Position numbers and translations under genes: made by a program. Source: Sphingomonas trueperi (lineage in GTDB: Bacteria > Pseudomonadota > Alphaproteobacteria > Sphingomonadales > Sphingomonadaceae). From it: 42,280 bases of DNA. Where the stretch lies: positions 1 to 42,280 of the forward strand of contig NZ_JAATJB010000023.1 of assembly GCF_011927635.1 (NCBI RefSeq), given 5' to 3'. Of this stretch, positions 32,521 through 39,423 are shown one piece after another. The notes under the pieces were generated by a model. That model made no database searches, had not been told where the DNA came from, and saw only the letters and a program-made list of their open reading frames with translations. Each line of letters begins with the position of its first letter. Position 1 is the first letter of the stretch.

Positions 32521-33946
32521 TGCCAAGTCCCTTCTGCGCCACGTCGTTGATGTCCTTCGCCCCGCCCGGCGGGTTGACGAACCCCACCCGGCGGCCCGCC
32601 TCGCGGTGCTTCGCTACCGCGCCGCGCAGCAGCGTTTCCGCGTCGCTGCCCGGCGGATCGTTGTCGCGCAGCCAGATCAGGCGCCCGCCCTCCGGCTGGC
32701 CGAGAATGTCGGGAAGCTGCAGCTGGCCGAAGAACGGCAGCGCCACGGTGGAAATCACCCGGATCGAAGGGTCCGCGCACGCGGCGGTAAGCCCGTTCTC
32801 GATGCCCTCGCTCGCGAAAACGTCCTCGCCCGGCTTCAGGCCGTGCAGCGGCTGGCGGTTCGTGCCCTTCCACAGCGGGATATGCCCGCCGGCCGGGCTG
32901 GCCAGCACCTTCTTCGGATCGTTGGGCTCGCCCTTCTCGTCATAGCCGAGCTGGTCCGGTCCCGCCTTGCCCCAGCGGCCGCGCGCATCCTGCGCCAGCC
33001 AGATCCGGTGCGTGGCGATATGCGCGCCGGCCAGCGACGTGACCATGGCGACCAGCGCCGGGCCCACATAGGGTTCGGGGCCGCCCGGCACCCGCACGCC
33101 ATATTGCACGGCCGGATGATAGCGCAGCGCGCCAGGCGTGCGCCCGCCGCTCGCCTGGGCCAGCACCGCCAGATCGATGCCGCGATTGCGCAGATATTCG
33201 TCGACCGGATCGCCGCGCTCCAGCCGCCGCGCCGATTGCCACCGTGCGACCGCGCTGGCGATGATCGCCTGCCGCTGCCGCGCCGCGTCCTTCTGCCGGC
33301 GCTCGGCATTGGCCTGGGCTTCCAGGCGCATGGCGTCGATCCGCGCGCGGTCCACCTCGGGCCCCTCGCCGTCGGCGATGCGCAGGAAGCTCTTGGCCCA
33401 CTGCACCGCCCGTTTCCGATCGCCGCCGAACAGCGCCTGCTCGATCAGGCACAGCATGTCGCCGCGCGCCTGATCGCCGCCGGCAAAGTCCTTCCACATG
33501 CCGCGCTTGGGGCCGCCGCCGACATGGATCGACAGCGACGATCCCGGCTCGCCGCCCAAGCTGCCCAGCACCATTTCATGGCCGGCCTTGCGCGCATTAG
33601 GGAACAGCTCGCGCACCACCGCCTCGGCGCGGTCGCGCAGCATGTTTTCGATTTCGCCGACTTCGATCAAATCCCGTCTCCGCCGATCCTCGGCCTTGGC
33701 CTGGGCGGCCAGCATCGCGGCCACCATCTTCGCGTTCGCGGCGGGCAGGCCGGCGCGCGTCGTCACTTCCTCGGTCGAGGGGCCTGCATGGAACAGCGAC
33801 ACGGTATCGCGCACCACCGCCAGCGGTGCGCCCAGCTCGCGCACGATCGCCTCGATCGAGCGGCCCCCATCCCACAGGTTCAGGATGCTGCGCTCGCGGG
33901 CGCTCAGCCCGTCGCCCGCGGTGCGGTCGAAGGCGGCACTAGCCAT
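32513..33946 (-). CDS. Toprim-type phage primase with N-terminal HTH
   Basis: A 477-residue protein. Residues 14-52 (LSARERSILNLWDGGRSIEA) form a LuxR-like helix-turn-helix. About 105-190 is a primase-like N-terminal domain (GMWKDFAGG, then GDMLCLIEQ) that lacks the usual zinc-binding cysteines. About 270-360 is the region linking to Toprim (HPAVQYGVRVPGG; AHIATHRIWL). The Toprim domain has Glu380 (EGIEN) and the Asp428-x-Asp430 pair (LIWLRDNDPPGSD), then KDINDV. It should lay down primers for phage replication. The ATG at 33946 lies inside the end of the zinc-ribbon gene. In-frame extension to 34066 is rejected for lack of a ribosome-binding site. Confidence 0.82.
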   Translation of the reverse strand: MASAAFDRTAGDGLSARERSILNLWDGGRSIEAIVRELGAPLAVVRDTVSLFHAGPSTEEVTTRAGLPAANAKMVAAMLAAQAKAEDRRRRDLIEVGEIENMLRDRAEAVVRELFPNARKAGHEMVLGSLGGEPGSSLSIHVGGGPKRGMWKDFAGGDQARGDMLCLIEQALFGGDRKRAVQWAKSFLRIADGEGPEVDRARIDAMRLEAQANAERRQKDAARQRQAIIASAVARWQSARRLERGDPVDEYLRNRGIDLAVLAQASGGRTPGALRYHPAVQYGVRVPGGPEPYVGPALVAMVTSLAGAHIATHRIWLAQDARGRWGKAGPDQLGYDEKGEPNDPKKVLASPAGGHIPLWKGTNRQPLHGLKPGEDVFASEGIENGLTAACADPSIRVISTVALPFFGQLQLPDILGQPEGGRLIWLRDNDPPGSDAETLLRGAVAKHREAGRRVGFVNPPGGAKDINDVAQKGLGNV

Positions 33947-34100
33947 CGGCCAGCATCCGGCACGTGTCGCACAGCGCCACCCAGCCATGGCCGGTGACGA
34001 AGCGCACCGCGTGGCAAAGGTTGCGGTCGCACCAATAGCAACCGCCCTTCGGCGATCGGCGTGCAAATGGGTCCGTCACCACCAGGGGCCGGGGCTGCAT
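33939..34100 (-). CDS. 53-residue zinc-ribbon protein
   Basis: A very short gene translating from ATG 34100 to TAG 33939. It has two CxxC pairs, CYWC (Cys21, Cys24) and CDTC (Cys44, Cys47), with 19 residues between, the layout of a zinc ribbon. Its start overlaps the previous stop (TGATG), and its end overlaps the primase start by 8 bp. Coupling to a primase whose own N-terminal domain has lost its cysteines suggests it may supply the zinc-binding part. A stand-alone DNA-binding ribbon is the alternative. Confidence 0.7.
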   Translation of the reverse strand: MQPRPLVVTDPFARRSPKGGCYWCDRNLCHAVRFVTGHGWVALCDTCRMLADG

Positions 34101-34348
34101 CACTTTTCATGCTCCACGGCTTCCAGCACCGCGTCGATCCGCTGCGCCAGCTCGCCGGGTGTCGGCAGGCGATCGTCGATCGGCGGGGCCGCGCCGCAGC
34201 GTGCCGCGATCTCGCGCAGCCGCTGCTTCACCGCCTCCGGCTGCTTCCGCGCGCCGTAGGGCCCGCGCGGCTTGTACTTGCGTCGGGCCGCGCCTTTACG
34301 CGCCGCCTCCGATCGCTTGCTGCTGTCCACCCATTTGCCCTTGGTCAT
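34100..34348 (-). CDS. Small basic protein in the early left operon
   Basis: An 82-residue protein with a very basic N-terminal half (KRSEAARKGAARRKYKPRG) and a helical C-terminal half (LAQRIDAVLEAVEHEK). It resembles small nucleic-acid-binding early proteins, but no family is recognised. Start and stop are coupled to both neighbours: the preceding stop begins one base upstream, and its own stop overlaps the zinc-ribbon ATG. Confidence 0.6.
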   Translation of the reverse strand: MTKGKWVDSSKRSEAARKGAARRKYKPRGPYGARKQPEAVKQRLREIAARCGAAPPIDDRLPTPGELAQRIDAVLEAVEHEK

Positions 34349-34349
34349 G

Positions 34350-34619
34350 TCAGGCTGCCTTTCCCAACACCGCGGCGCGCGCTTGCCGCGCCACCTCCGC
34401 CACCTCGCCCAGGCGCTGGCGCCAGCGGGGCAGCGGATAGAAATCGTTCGGCTGCACCTCCCCGCCGGTCAGCAGGAAATAGCGTTCGAGCACGTCGGGG
34501 GCCGGGCGGCGCACGCCCGTCTCGTAGCGGTGCACCGCCGATCGGTCGGCAAGCTCCAGCTCTTCGGCCATCCGCTCCAGCGTCCAGCCCTTGCCTTCTC
34601 TCCATTCGCGTGGATGCAT
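34350..34619 (-). CDS. Cro-like XRE-family regulator
   Basis: An 89-residue DNA-binding protein. Residues 11-50 (KGWTLERMAEELELADRSAV, HRYETGVRRPAPDVLERYF) form a Cro/C1-type helix-turn-helix. The following EVQPNDFYPL is typical of phage Cro-like proteins ('vtpndFy'). It is the first gene transcribed leftward from the operator cluster at 34641-34695, so it probably represses its own promoter or that of the repressor and favours lytic growth. Divergent from the CI-like gene, it forms the immunity switch. Confidence 0.75.
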   Translation of the reverse strand: MHPREWREGKGWTLERMAEELELADRSAVHRYETGVRRPAPDVLERYFLLTGGEVQPNDFYPLPRWRQRLGEVAEVARQARAAVLGKAA

Positions 34620-34640
34620 CCGGCCTGTCCCATCTTGACG

Positions 34641-34695
34641 TTGCCAAAATGGCTATACTCCACGTTGCCATTATGGCAATATGCCAATATGGAAA
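34641..34695. promoter_or_regulatory. Left operator cluster (three sites)
   Basis: Three 15-bp sites of one kind: TTGCCAAAATGGCTA (34641-34655), TTGCCATTATGGCAA (34665-34679, a perfect 7+1+7 palindrome) and ATGCCAATATGGAAA (34681-34695). The third overlaps the ATG of the repressor gene (34689), which suggests autoregulation. The second matches the right-side sites best. Centre-to-centre spacing is 24 and 16 bp. The palindromes lie exactly between the divergent repressor and Cro-like genes. Confidence 0.8.
34652..34679 (-). promoter_or_regulatory. Candidate leftward early promoter (PL)
   Basis: On the minus strand, TTGCCA (34679-34674) and TATAGC (34657-34652) are separated by 16 bp, giving acceptable -35 and -10 elements. 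The -35 lies inside the second operator and the -10 runs into the first, so repressor binding would block it. The Cro-like gene starts about 33 bp downstream. Confidence 0.5.
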
Positions 34696-35087
34696 CAGCC
34701 CGGATCGGCTATTACCGGCTGGTGGCAAACGACGATGAGCCCCCGCACCGGATAGAAGAACTGATGGAGGCCGCCGGCCTCAATCAGGCCGAGCTTGCGC
34801 GCCGCGCGAACGTGACCGCTTCGAGCCTCAACAAGGTGATCAAGGGCACGCGCGGCCTGGATCTGGACTGGATGATCCGCCTCGCGCGTGCACTCTCCAC
34901 CGAGGAAGCGCCGGTCTCCCCGGCCGACCTTCTCCCGCGCAGCGTCAATCCATGGCTGCTCGACGAGGAAGAGCGCGCGCTGATCGATGCCCGCCGCCAT
35001 GCCGACCAGGCCCAGCGCGAGACGTTCAAGCGCGTCGCCGAAGCCGTTCTTCCCTTCCGCGAGCGCAAGCAGGAAGACGCCGCGTAG
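34689..35087 (+). CDS. CI-like repressor, short form without peptidase domain
   Basis: A 132-residue protein. A helix-turn-helix spans about residues 25-68 (LNQAELARRANVTASSLNKV, then IKGTRGLDLDWMIRLARAL). The C-terminal 55 residues are helical (EEERALIDARRHADQAQRET) and probably mediate oligomerisation. The S24/LexA-type autoprotease of lambda CI is absent, so SOS induction would need another route. The gene is flanked on both sides by identical operator types, which marks it as the lysogeny repressor. The ATG at 34689 lies within the third left operator. No strong ribosome-binding site precedes it; translation may be weak or leaderless. Confidence 0.72.
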   Translation: METARIGYYRLVANDDEPPHRIEELMEAAGLNQAELARRANVTASSLNKVIKGTRGLDLDWMIRLARALSTEEAPVSPADLLPRSVNPWLLDEEERALIDARRHADQAQRETFKRVAEAVLPFRERKQEDAA

Positions 35088-35095
35088 CGGACGCA

Positions 35096-35142
35096 TTGCC
35101 AAAACGGCAACATATCGCTTGACGACGTTGCCAATTTGGCAA
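35096..35142. promoter_or_regulatory. Right operator cluster (two sites)
   Basis: TTGCCAAAACGGCAA (35096-35110) and TTGCCAATTTGGCAA (35128-35142, perfect palindrome) lie between the repressor stop and the first rightward early gene. They share the TTGCC...GGCAA form with the left cluster. Their centres are 32 bp apart. Placement on both sides of the repressor recalls the OL/OR arrangement of lambdoid phages. Confidence 0.8.
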
Positions 35143-35147
35143 TAGAA
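35119..35147 (+). promoter_or_regulatory. Candidate rightward early promoter (PR)
   Basis: TTGACG (35119-35124) and ATAGAA (35142-35147) with a 17-bp spacer form a sigma-70-like promoter with a good -35 and a weak -10. The second right operator fills the spacer, so the bound repressor would block polymerase. The first rightward gene begins 32 bp downstream. Confidence 0.55.
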
Positions 35148-35178
35148 GGACCGCCGTTCACCGGAACGGAGGTCCACC

Positions 35179-35544
35179 ATGGCTACCCCGATTGCCAGCC
35201 AGGACAGGTTCACCTGCGGCCTTGGCTATATCATGCAGCGGCTGGGGCAATCCCACCGCAGCGCCCGCTGGCAGATCGCCTATGTCAACCAGCTGATCGA
35301 GAGCGAAGGCTTTCCGCGCCCGCTCCCCTACTTCACCCGCACCGCCACCGGCGGCGGCCGCATGTTCCGCGAGGCGCGGAACGCCAGCCGCTGGCCCACC
35401 GGCACCGTCGACCAGTGGTTCGACGGCCACGCCCCCGCCATGCCCGACGCGGCCGCCGAGCGCGAAGCCGTCGAGGAAATGGACGAAGCCGCCAGCCGGA
35501 TCGGCCAGCGCTTCCGCGTGATCGACGGAGGCATCGCGGCATGA
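35179..35544 (+). CDS. AlpA/MerR-like small HTH protein, first right early gene
   Basis: A 121-residue protein with a winged-helix-like part: RWQIAYVNQLIESEGFPRPL, then ASRWPTGTVDQWFDGH. This 'VNxLI..GFPxPLP ... W...VDxWF' pattern is shared with AlpA-type regulators and excisionases. The ATG at 35179 has GGAGG nearby (35167-35172). Directly downstream of the candidate PR, it could be an early regulator or the excisionase that balances the integrase. It starts a coupled set of twelve genes. Confidence 0.62.
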   Translation: MATPIASQDRFTCGLGYIMQRLGQSHRSARWQIAYVNQLIESEGFPRPLPYFTRTATGGGRMFREARNASRWPTGTVDQWFDGHAPAMPDAAAEREAVEEMDEAASRIGQRFRVIDGGIAA

Positions 35545-35669
35545 GCTGGCAGCACGCCCCCATCGTGGTGGCGTTGCTCGCCGCCGCACCGACGATCGCT
35601 GACAGCTATCGCCGCATCTTCACCGAACTGCGCCGGCGCGACTGGCGCACGGGAGCACCCCGCACATGA
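35541..35669 (+). CDS. 42-residue hydrophobic peptide
   Basis: A short coupled gene: its ATG overlaps the previous stop and its stop overlaps the next start (ATGA both times). Residues 5-20 (HAPIVVALLAAAPTIA) are hydrophobic; the rest is basic (YRRIFTELRRRDWRTG). It may be a small membrane peptide. No family is recognised. Confidence 0.55.
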   Translation: MSWQHAPIVVALLAAAPTIADSYRRIFTELRRRDWRTGAPRT

Positions 35670-35980
35670 GCACCGTGTCTTTTCACGTGCCCGCCTGGGC
35701 CAATGGCCCCGCGCTGCGCGATATCGTCTCCGCCCGCCGCGATCAGATCGAGAACCGCGGCTTCACCCGCGAACATGATCTGGCGTTGCACCCGGCCCAG
35801 CTGCCCGAGCTGGCGGCCCAGTACATCGCCGAGGCGATGGACGTGCTGCACGGTACGCCGGGCCTGCTGCCGCCCGATCCGCGCGACCATCTCGTCCAGG
35901 CCGCCGCGGTGCTCTGGGCCGCGATCGACCGCATCGACGTGGGCGGCCTCACCGAACGCCATCAGGAGCGCGAGGCATGA
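35666..35980 (+). CDS. Conserved phage protein with 'RRxQIExxGFTxEHD' motif
   Basis: A 104-residue helical protein. SARRDQIENRGFTREHDLAL is close to a motif common in small early phage proteins ('RxxQixxeGwtxeHDd'), followed by a helix rich in Ala (LPELAAQYIAEAMDVL). The function of that group is not known to me. Coupled by ATGA overlaps on both sides. Confidence 0.62.
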   Translation: MSTVSFHVPAWANGPALRDIVSARRDQIENRGFTREHDLALHPAQLPELAAQYIAEAMDVLHGTPGLLPPDPRDHLVQAAAVLWAAIDRIDVGGLTERHQEREA

Positions 35981-36207
35981 TCACCGCCATCTATCGCCCG
36001 CGCACCCGGGACATCCGCGTCATGCGCGACGACGGCTCGCACTTCGATCTGTCGCCCGCCGAGGCAATGCGGCTCAGCAAGGCGCTGCTTGAAGCGATCG
36101 ACGTGCCCACGCTGGTCGCCTCGCTCACCGCCGAGGCCGAACCGATGACTTCCGGCAACTACAAGCTGGAGATCACGCACCCCGTCGTGCGGGACACCCA
36201 GCCATGA
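35977..36207 (+). CDS. Hypothetical early protein
   Basis: A 76-residue protein with two short strands (IYRPRTRDIRVMRDDGSHFD) and a helix (SPAEAMRLSKALLEAIDV), then a strand-like end. It might be a small regulator of host enzymes like many early phage proteins, but nothing in it shows this. Coupled on both sides by ATGA overlaps. Confidence 0.58.
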   Translation: MITAIYRPRTRDIRVMRDDGSHFDLSPAEAMRLSKALLEAIDVPTLVASLTAEAEPMTSGNYKLEITHPVVRDTQP

Positions 36208-36497
36208 GCCGCCTTCCCCGCCCGCTTCGCCACAAGGTGGTGAACCAGCTCGATCGCCTGCTCACCCTGCGCGAGCTGGTCGACAAGGGCGCCCCGCTCA
36301 CCCGCGTCGAGCGCGAGGAGCTGGAGGCGCTGGAAGACGCGATGAAGGAGCGCGCCCGCTGGATCCCCGAGCAGCTGGACAAGGCCTGCGCCAAGGTCCG
36401 CGCGCTCAGCCAGAAGAAATGGCGCGTCACCCAGCAACTGGAGGCTGCCCGCAAGCGCGTCGCCCGCCTCAAGGCCGAACAGGAGCTGCGGCCATGA
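36204..36497 (+). CDS. Coiled-coil early protein
   Basis: A 97-residue, almost entirely helical and highly charged protein with heptad-like spacing (residues about 20-95; LEALEDAMKERARWIPEQL, then KKWRVTQQLEAARKRVARLK). It probably forms a dimeric coiled coil. No family is recognised. ATGA overlaps on both sides. Confidence 0.6.
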   Translation: MSRLPRPLRHKVVNQLDRLLTLRELVDKGAPLTRVEREELEALEDAMKERARWIPEQLDKACAKVRALSQKKWRVTQQLEAARKRVARLKAEQELRP

Positions 36498-36649
36498 ACC
36501 TGGCCATCCTCGTCATTGCATATCTGATCGCCGGGTGCTGCTGCGCCCTGACGCGGCTGGACGATATCGAAGCCGATATGGTCGGCTGCGATCCGCTCTG
36601 GCCCGTGCTCAAATGGGTCGCGACATGGCCCGCATGGGTGCGCAAATGA
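36494..36649 (+). CDS. 51-residue membrane peptide with Cys triplet
   Basis: One N-terminal transmembrane segment (residues 2-19, NLAILVIAYLIAGCCCAL) with three consecutive cysteines at its end, then an acidic patch and Trp-rich tail (WVATWPAWVRK). The lipobox-like IAGC (residues 12-15) suggests possible lipidation. Small membrane proteins in early operons sometimes exclude other phages; that is only a possibility here. Confidence 0.58.
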   Translation: MNLAILVIAYLIAGCCCALTRLDDIEADMVGCDPLWPVLKWVATWPAWVRK

Positions 36650-37545
36650 CCGAGCGCCGCCTCACCGACGATTTCGCGATGCGCTCGCCGCTCGCGGAGC
36701 GCCAGCCCCACCGCGTGCCGCTGGCCGAGATTGTCGCCGAGGTCACGCGCGAGGTGCATCGCCGACGCGAGGCCTATCCGATCATGGTGCAGCGCGGCTC
36801 GCTCGACCAGACCGAGGCCCGTCGCCACCAAGCGGTACTGGCGGCGATCCAGGCGGACCTTGCCAGCAGCTTCGATCTTTCGGGAACGCAGCCGCTGGCC
36901 AGCGACGACGATCCCGCGCCGATCAGCTGGGGCGCCAAGGTGCGCGAGCTGCGCCGCGAATTGGCGATCCGCCGCGCCGCATATCCCAAATGGGTGGCGA
37001 GCGCGACGAACCCTCTCACCGAGGCCGATGCACGCATTCGCCTCGAGGCGTTCGATGCCGCACACTATCTCTACTGGCACCAGCTCCTTGGCTTCGGCGG
37101 CCCGGTCAAGTTCGCCGATCGGATCGACGCGGCGCTTGCGGGCGATCGGACGGCGCTGGCCCGCATCCACTTCCTCGCCGAACGCGGCGCCGATCGCGCG
37201 CGCGGCCCGGCATGGCGCGATCATGGCGACGAGGCGGACGGCGCTGTCGATCCCGGCGCCGCCTGGGCCGCCGCGGCCGAGCTGGCCAAGGGCGTGGCCC
37301 AGGGCACCCACCCGCTGGAGGTATTCGCGGCCGCCCCGCTCGCCCGCATCGCCCGCACGCTGCGCCAGCAACGGGAAGGCTTCCTCGCCCGCAACGTGCC
37401 GCCGCTGCTCGCCGCCCAGGTCGAAGCGGACAGCCTGTTGTACGACGTGGAGTGCTGGCTTGGCCTGCTCGCCATCCGCCACGGCGCGATCACCAGAGAC
37501 GACTTCATCGGCGCGCCTGCCCCGCATTGGGCCGTGGCCGCCTGA
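36646..37545 (+). CDS. Early protein with an internal duplication
   Basis: A 299-residue helical protein. The segment REVHRRREAYPIMVQRGSL (about residues 31-49) and its continuation recur as RELAIRRAAYPKWVASATN (about 104-122), each followed by a 'EAxxRxxxxxAI/F' helix. A third helical region ends the protein. The 'RRxAYPxxV' motif is frequent in small proteins of alphaproteobacterial phages, where it normally occurs once. Role unknown. The ATG overlaps the previous stop (ATGA); in-frame sequence back to 36535 is not used. Confidence 0.62.
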   Translation: MTERRLTDDFAMRSPLAERQPHRVPLAEIVAEVTREVHRRREAYPIMVQRGSLDQTEARRHQAVLAAIQADLASSFDLSGTQPLASDDDPAPISWGAKVRELRRELAIRRAAYPKWVASATNPLTEADARIRLEAFDAAHYLYWHQLLGFGGPVKFADRIDAALAGDRTALARIHFLAERGADRARGPAWRDHGDEADGAVDPGAAWAAAAELAKGVAQGTHPLEVFAAAPLARIARTLRQQREGFLARNVPPLLAAQVEADSLLYDVECWLGLLAIRHGAITRDDFIGAPAPHWAVAA

Positions 37546-37609
37546 AATCCCCCCGGTCGCCTCGGCCGCCCACCCTCGGGTCAAAACATAAGGGCGGCGA
37601 CCACCCCCC

Positions 37610-37638
37610 GCGCGGTGCCTTCGAGGCGGGCACCGCGC
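37610..37638 (+). repeat. 10-bp perfect hairpin in the early operon gap
   Basis: GCGCGGTGCC (37610-37619) and GGCACCGCGC (37629-37638) enclose a 9-nt loop in the only sizeable gap (37546-37655) of the right operon. There is no T-run. It may be an attenuator, an RNA-processing stem or a weak terminator that splits the operon into two parts. Confidence 0.6.
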
Positions 37639-37655
37639 ACCCACCGGAGCCCGTC

Positions 37656-37997
37656 ATGGATGACATGCTTTTCCAGCTGGAGCGCGAAGGCTCGACGATC
37701 CGCGTTCTGAATTTCAGCGACCAGCCCAATTGCTCGGTCGGCGTCGTCGTGTCGAACAGCCCCACGATGTTCGGCACCGGCATGGCGCTCACCCCGCGCG
37801 AAGCCCTGCAGCTCGCCGAAGCCCTGATCCGCGGCGTGGTGCAGCCCGTGCCCAGCCGCCCCGGCCAGGCGCCGGATGCCGCCCAGTGCCGCGAGCGCGC
37901 CCTGTCGTCGCAGTTCAACGAGCTGGTCGACCAGATCGTCGCGCTGGAAGACGAGAACCACCGCCTGCGCACGGCAATGATGGAGCCGCTGTCATGA
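37656..37997 (+). CDS. Hypothetical early protein with C-terminal helix
   Basis: A 113-residue protein. The N-terminal half is strand-like (LFQLEREGSTIRVLNF, then FGTGMALTPREALQLAEALI), and the C-terminal 30 residues form a likely coiled coil (FNELVDQIVALEDENHRLRT). CGGAG lies 8 bp before the ATG at 37656. It begins the second part of the right operon after the hairpin. No family recognised. Confidence 0.6.
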   Translation: MDDMLFQLEREGSTIRVLNFSDQPNCSVGVVVSNSPTMFGTGMALTPREALQLAEALIRGVVQPVPSRPGQAPDAAQCRERALSSQFNELVDQIVALEDENHRLRTAMMEPLS

Positions 37998-38617
37998 GCA
38001 GCGCCGAGAGCCAGCCAACAGTCGATCGCGGCATCACAGTCGGCAAGTCGTGGCCACGTCCGGCGACGCCATCGCCGCTCGTACCCCGCTGGGAGGGTGA
38101 ATTTGTCTCGCATGGCGACTGGGTGAATTTCGCAGCGAAGCGCCTGACCGTCGCAACCGACAGCAATGGCCGCGACCTAAGCGCGATTTGCGTGGACGCG
38201 ATCGGCCGGCGCTGCGCGAATGGCCGCGACTTCGATCGAGCGGAGAAGGAAGGCACCTTCCCGGTCCGGTACTTCTGGGATTGCGAGTTGCCCTCGCAAG
38301 ATCCGGTTCGGTTTTTGCCGATGGAGAGCTGGGACAAGCGCGACGAGCCCGTTCTTCTGCTGATCGACTATGCGGGTGACGGGCAACATGCGCTCGACGA
38401 CGCGACGATCGCCATCACCATCGGCCATAACAACGATCACAATGTTGGACCGGAAGAAGCCCAAGGCTGGCGTTTCGCCGGCTGGTGCTGGTCGCACGAT
38501 CACTATGTCGAGGGCGCCGGCAAGCCGATCGGCTGGCACCCCCTATCAGCCTTCCATGCGCTCGCACGGGCGATGGAAGAGGCGCGCGATCAGCAGGCAG
38601 GCGTGGTGCGCATATGA
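37994..38617 (+). CDS. Hypothetical protein, 207 residues
   Basis: A mixed alpha/beta protein rich in Trp, Asp and His (VPRWEGEFVSHGDWVNFAAK; TIGHNNDHNVGPEEAQGW; CWSHDHYVEGAG). The C-terminal GKPIGWHPL resembles the ending of DUF551-like phage proteins. The clustered His/Asp residues could bind metal, but no catalytic site is assigned. ATGA overlaps join it to both neighbours. Confidence 0.58.
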   Translation: MSSAESQPTVDRGITVGKSWPRPATPSPLVPRWEGEFVSHGDWVNFAAKRLTVATDSNGRDLSAICVDAIGRRCANGRDFDRAEKEGTFPVRYFWDCELPSQDPVRFLPMESWDKRDEPVLLLIDYAGDGQHALDDATIAITIGHNNDHNVGPEEAQGWRFAGWCWSHDHYVEGAGKPIGWHPLSAFHALARAMEEARDQQAGVVRI

Positions 38618-39078
38618 CCGCGCCGCTGGAATGGCGCTGCTTCCACTGCGGCGACGTGTTCACCGATCCCCATGCCGCCGCCCAGCACTTCGGCATCGAC
38701 GAGGGGAAGAACACGGCCTGCAAGATCAAGGGATCGGAACACGGCCTGATCAAGGCGCTGCGCGATGCCGAGGCCGAGGCGGACGAGGCGATCCAGCGGA
38801 TGCACAGCGAAAGCACCGATGCCGCGAAGGCGTACCATCGCCAGCGCACCAGGCATGTCCAGGCGCTGATCGCCGCCGAGGAAGTCGGGTACGCTCGCGG
38901 CATGCGCGATGCCCGCGCCGAGCTGGCGCAGCCATTGCTCAAGGCGCTGGAGAAGATCGCCGAGAAAGACACGGACGGGCTCCACATGCTCACGCCGCAG
39001 GCGATGCAGGCCATCGCCCGCAATGCCGTTCATGCGCACACGTCGAATTTCGGGGAGCAGATCAATGTCCAAGCTTGA
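38614..39078 (+). CDS. C2H2-like zinc-finger early protein
   Basis: A 154-residue protein. Residues 9-26 (CFHCGDVFTDPHAAAQHF) are a single C2H2-type zinc finger (CxxC, then His pair). A long helix follows (about 40-125), with a short C-terminal segment. This layout is common among small phage proteins of unknown role, possibly nucleic-acid-binding. Coupled to the preceding gene (ATGA); its end overlaps the next gene by 14 bp. Confidence 0.65.
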   Translation: MTAPLEWRCFHCGDVFTDPHAAAQHFGIDEGKNTACKIKGSEHGLIKALRDAEAEADEAIQRMHSESTDAAKAYHRQRTRHVQALIAAEEVGYARGMRDARAELAQPLLKALEKIAEKDTDGLHMLTPQAMQAIARNAVHAHTSNFGEQINVQA

Positions 39079-39244
39079 GCGCGTATCACCGCCGCAGAGC
39101 GGCAGCCTGCCACATGATCACTACATCGCCGTCCTGCACAGCATCGCCATTTCGCTCAAGCGGATCGGTGACACCCTGGAGCGACAGGAGAAGGCCAACC
39201 GGCGCCGGCCCCGCTCGGCAATCATGAAGGGCGAGGGCAAGTGA
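39065..39244 (+). CDS. Small hypothetical protein
   Basis: A 59-residue protein with a central helix (AVLHSIAISLKRIGDTLERQ) and a basic tail (KANRRRPRSAIMKGEGK). It overlaps the zinc-finger gene by 14 bp and the next gene by 4 bp. No family recognised. Confidence 0.55.
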   Translation: MSKLERVSPPQSGSLPHDHYIAVLHSIAISLKRIGDTLERQEKANRRRPRSAIMKGEGK

Positions 39245-39423
39245 GCGAGGCGTGGGATAAGCCTGTGCATGACGCCTTAGACCGAATGAAGCGGGCTCGG
39301 GATCGTGGCACCGGATGCCACCTGACCGCCGAGATGATCGCCGCCCTCGCACTCTCGTTTCTCGGGGAGGTGTGGGAGCAGGAAGCGCCCCTCTCCACCC
39401 ATCAGGAGCAAAGCCATGGCTGA
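39241..39423 (+). CDS. Small hypothetical protein, GTG start
   Basis: A 60-residue protein starting with GTG at 39241 (GAAGGGCGAGG upstream; GTGA overlap with the preceding stop). A hydrophobic helix lies at residues 29-42 (TAEMIAALALSFLG). Function unknown. Its end overlaps the next gene's ATG by 8 bp. Confidence 0.52.
   Translation: MSEAWDKPVHDALDRMKRARDRGTGCHLTAEMIAALALSFLGEVWEQEAPLSTHQEQSHG

Noticed and set aside
34689..35087. LexA/S24-type autocleaving repressor
   Set aside because: The protein has only 132 residues and no Ala-Gly cleavage site or Ser/Lys dyad region after the HTH.
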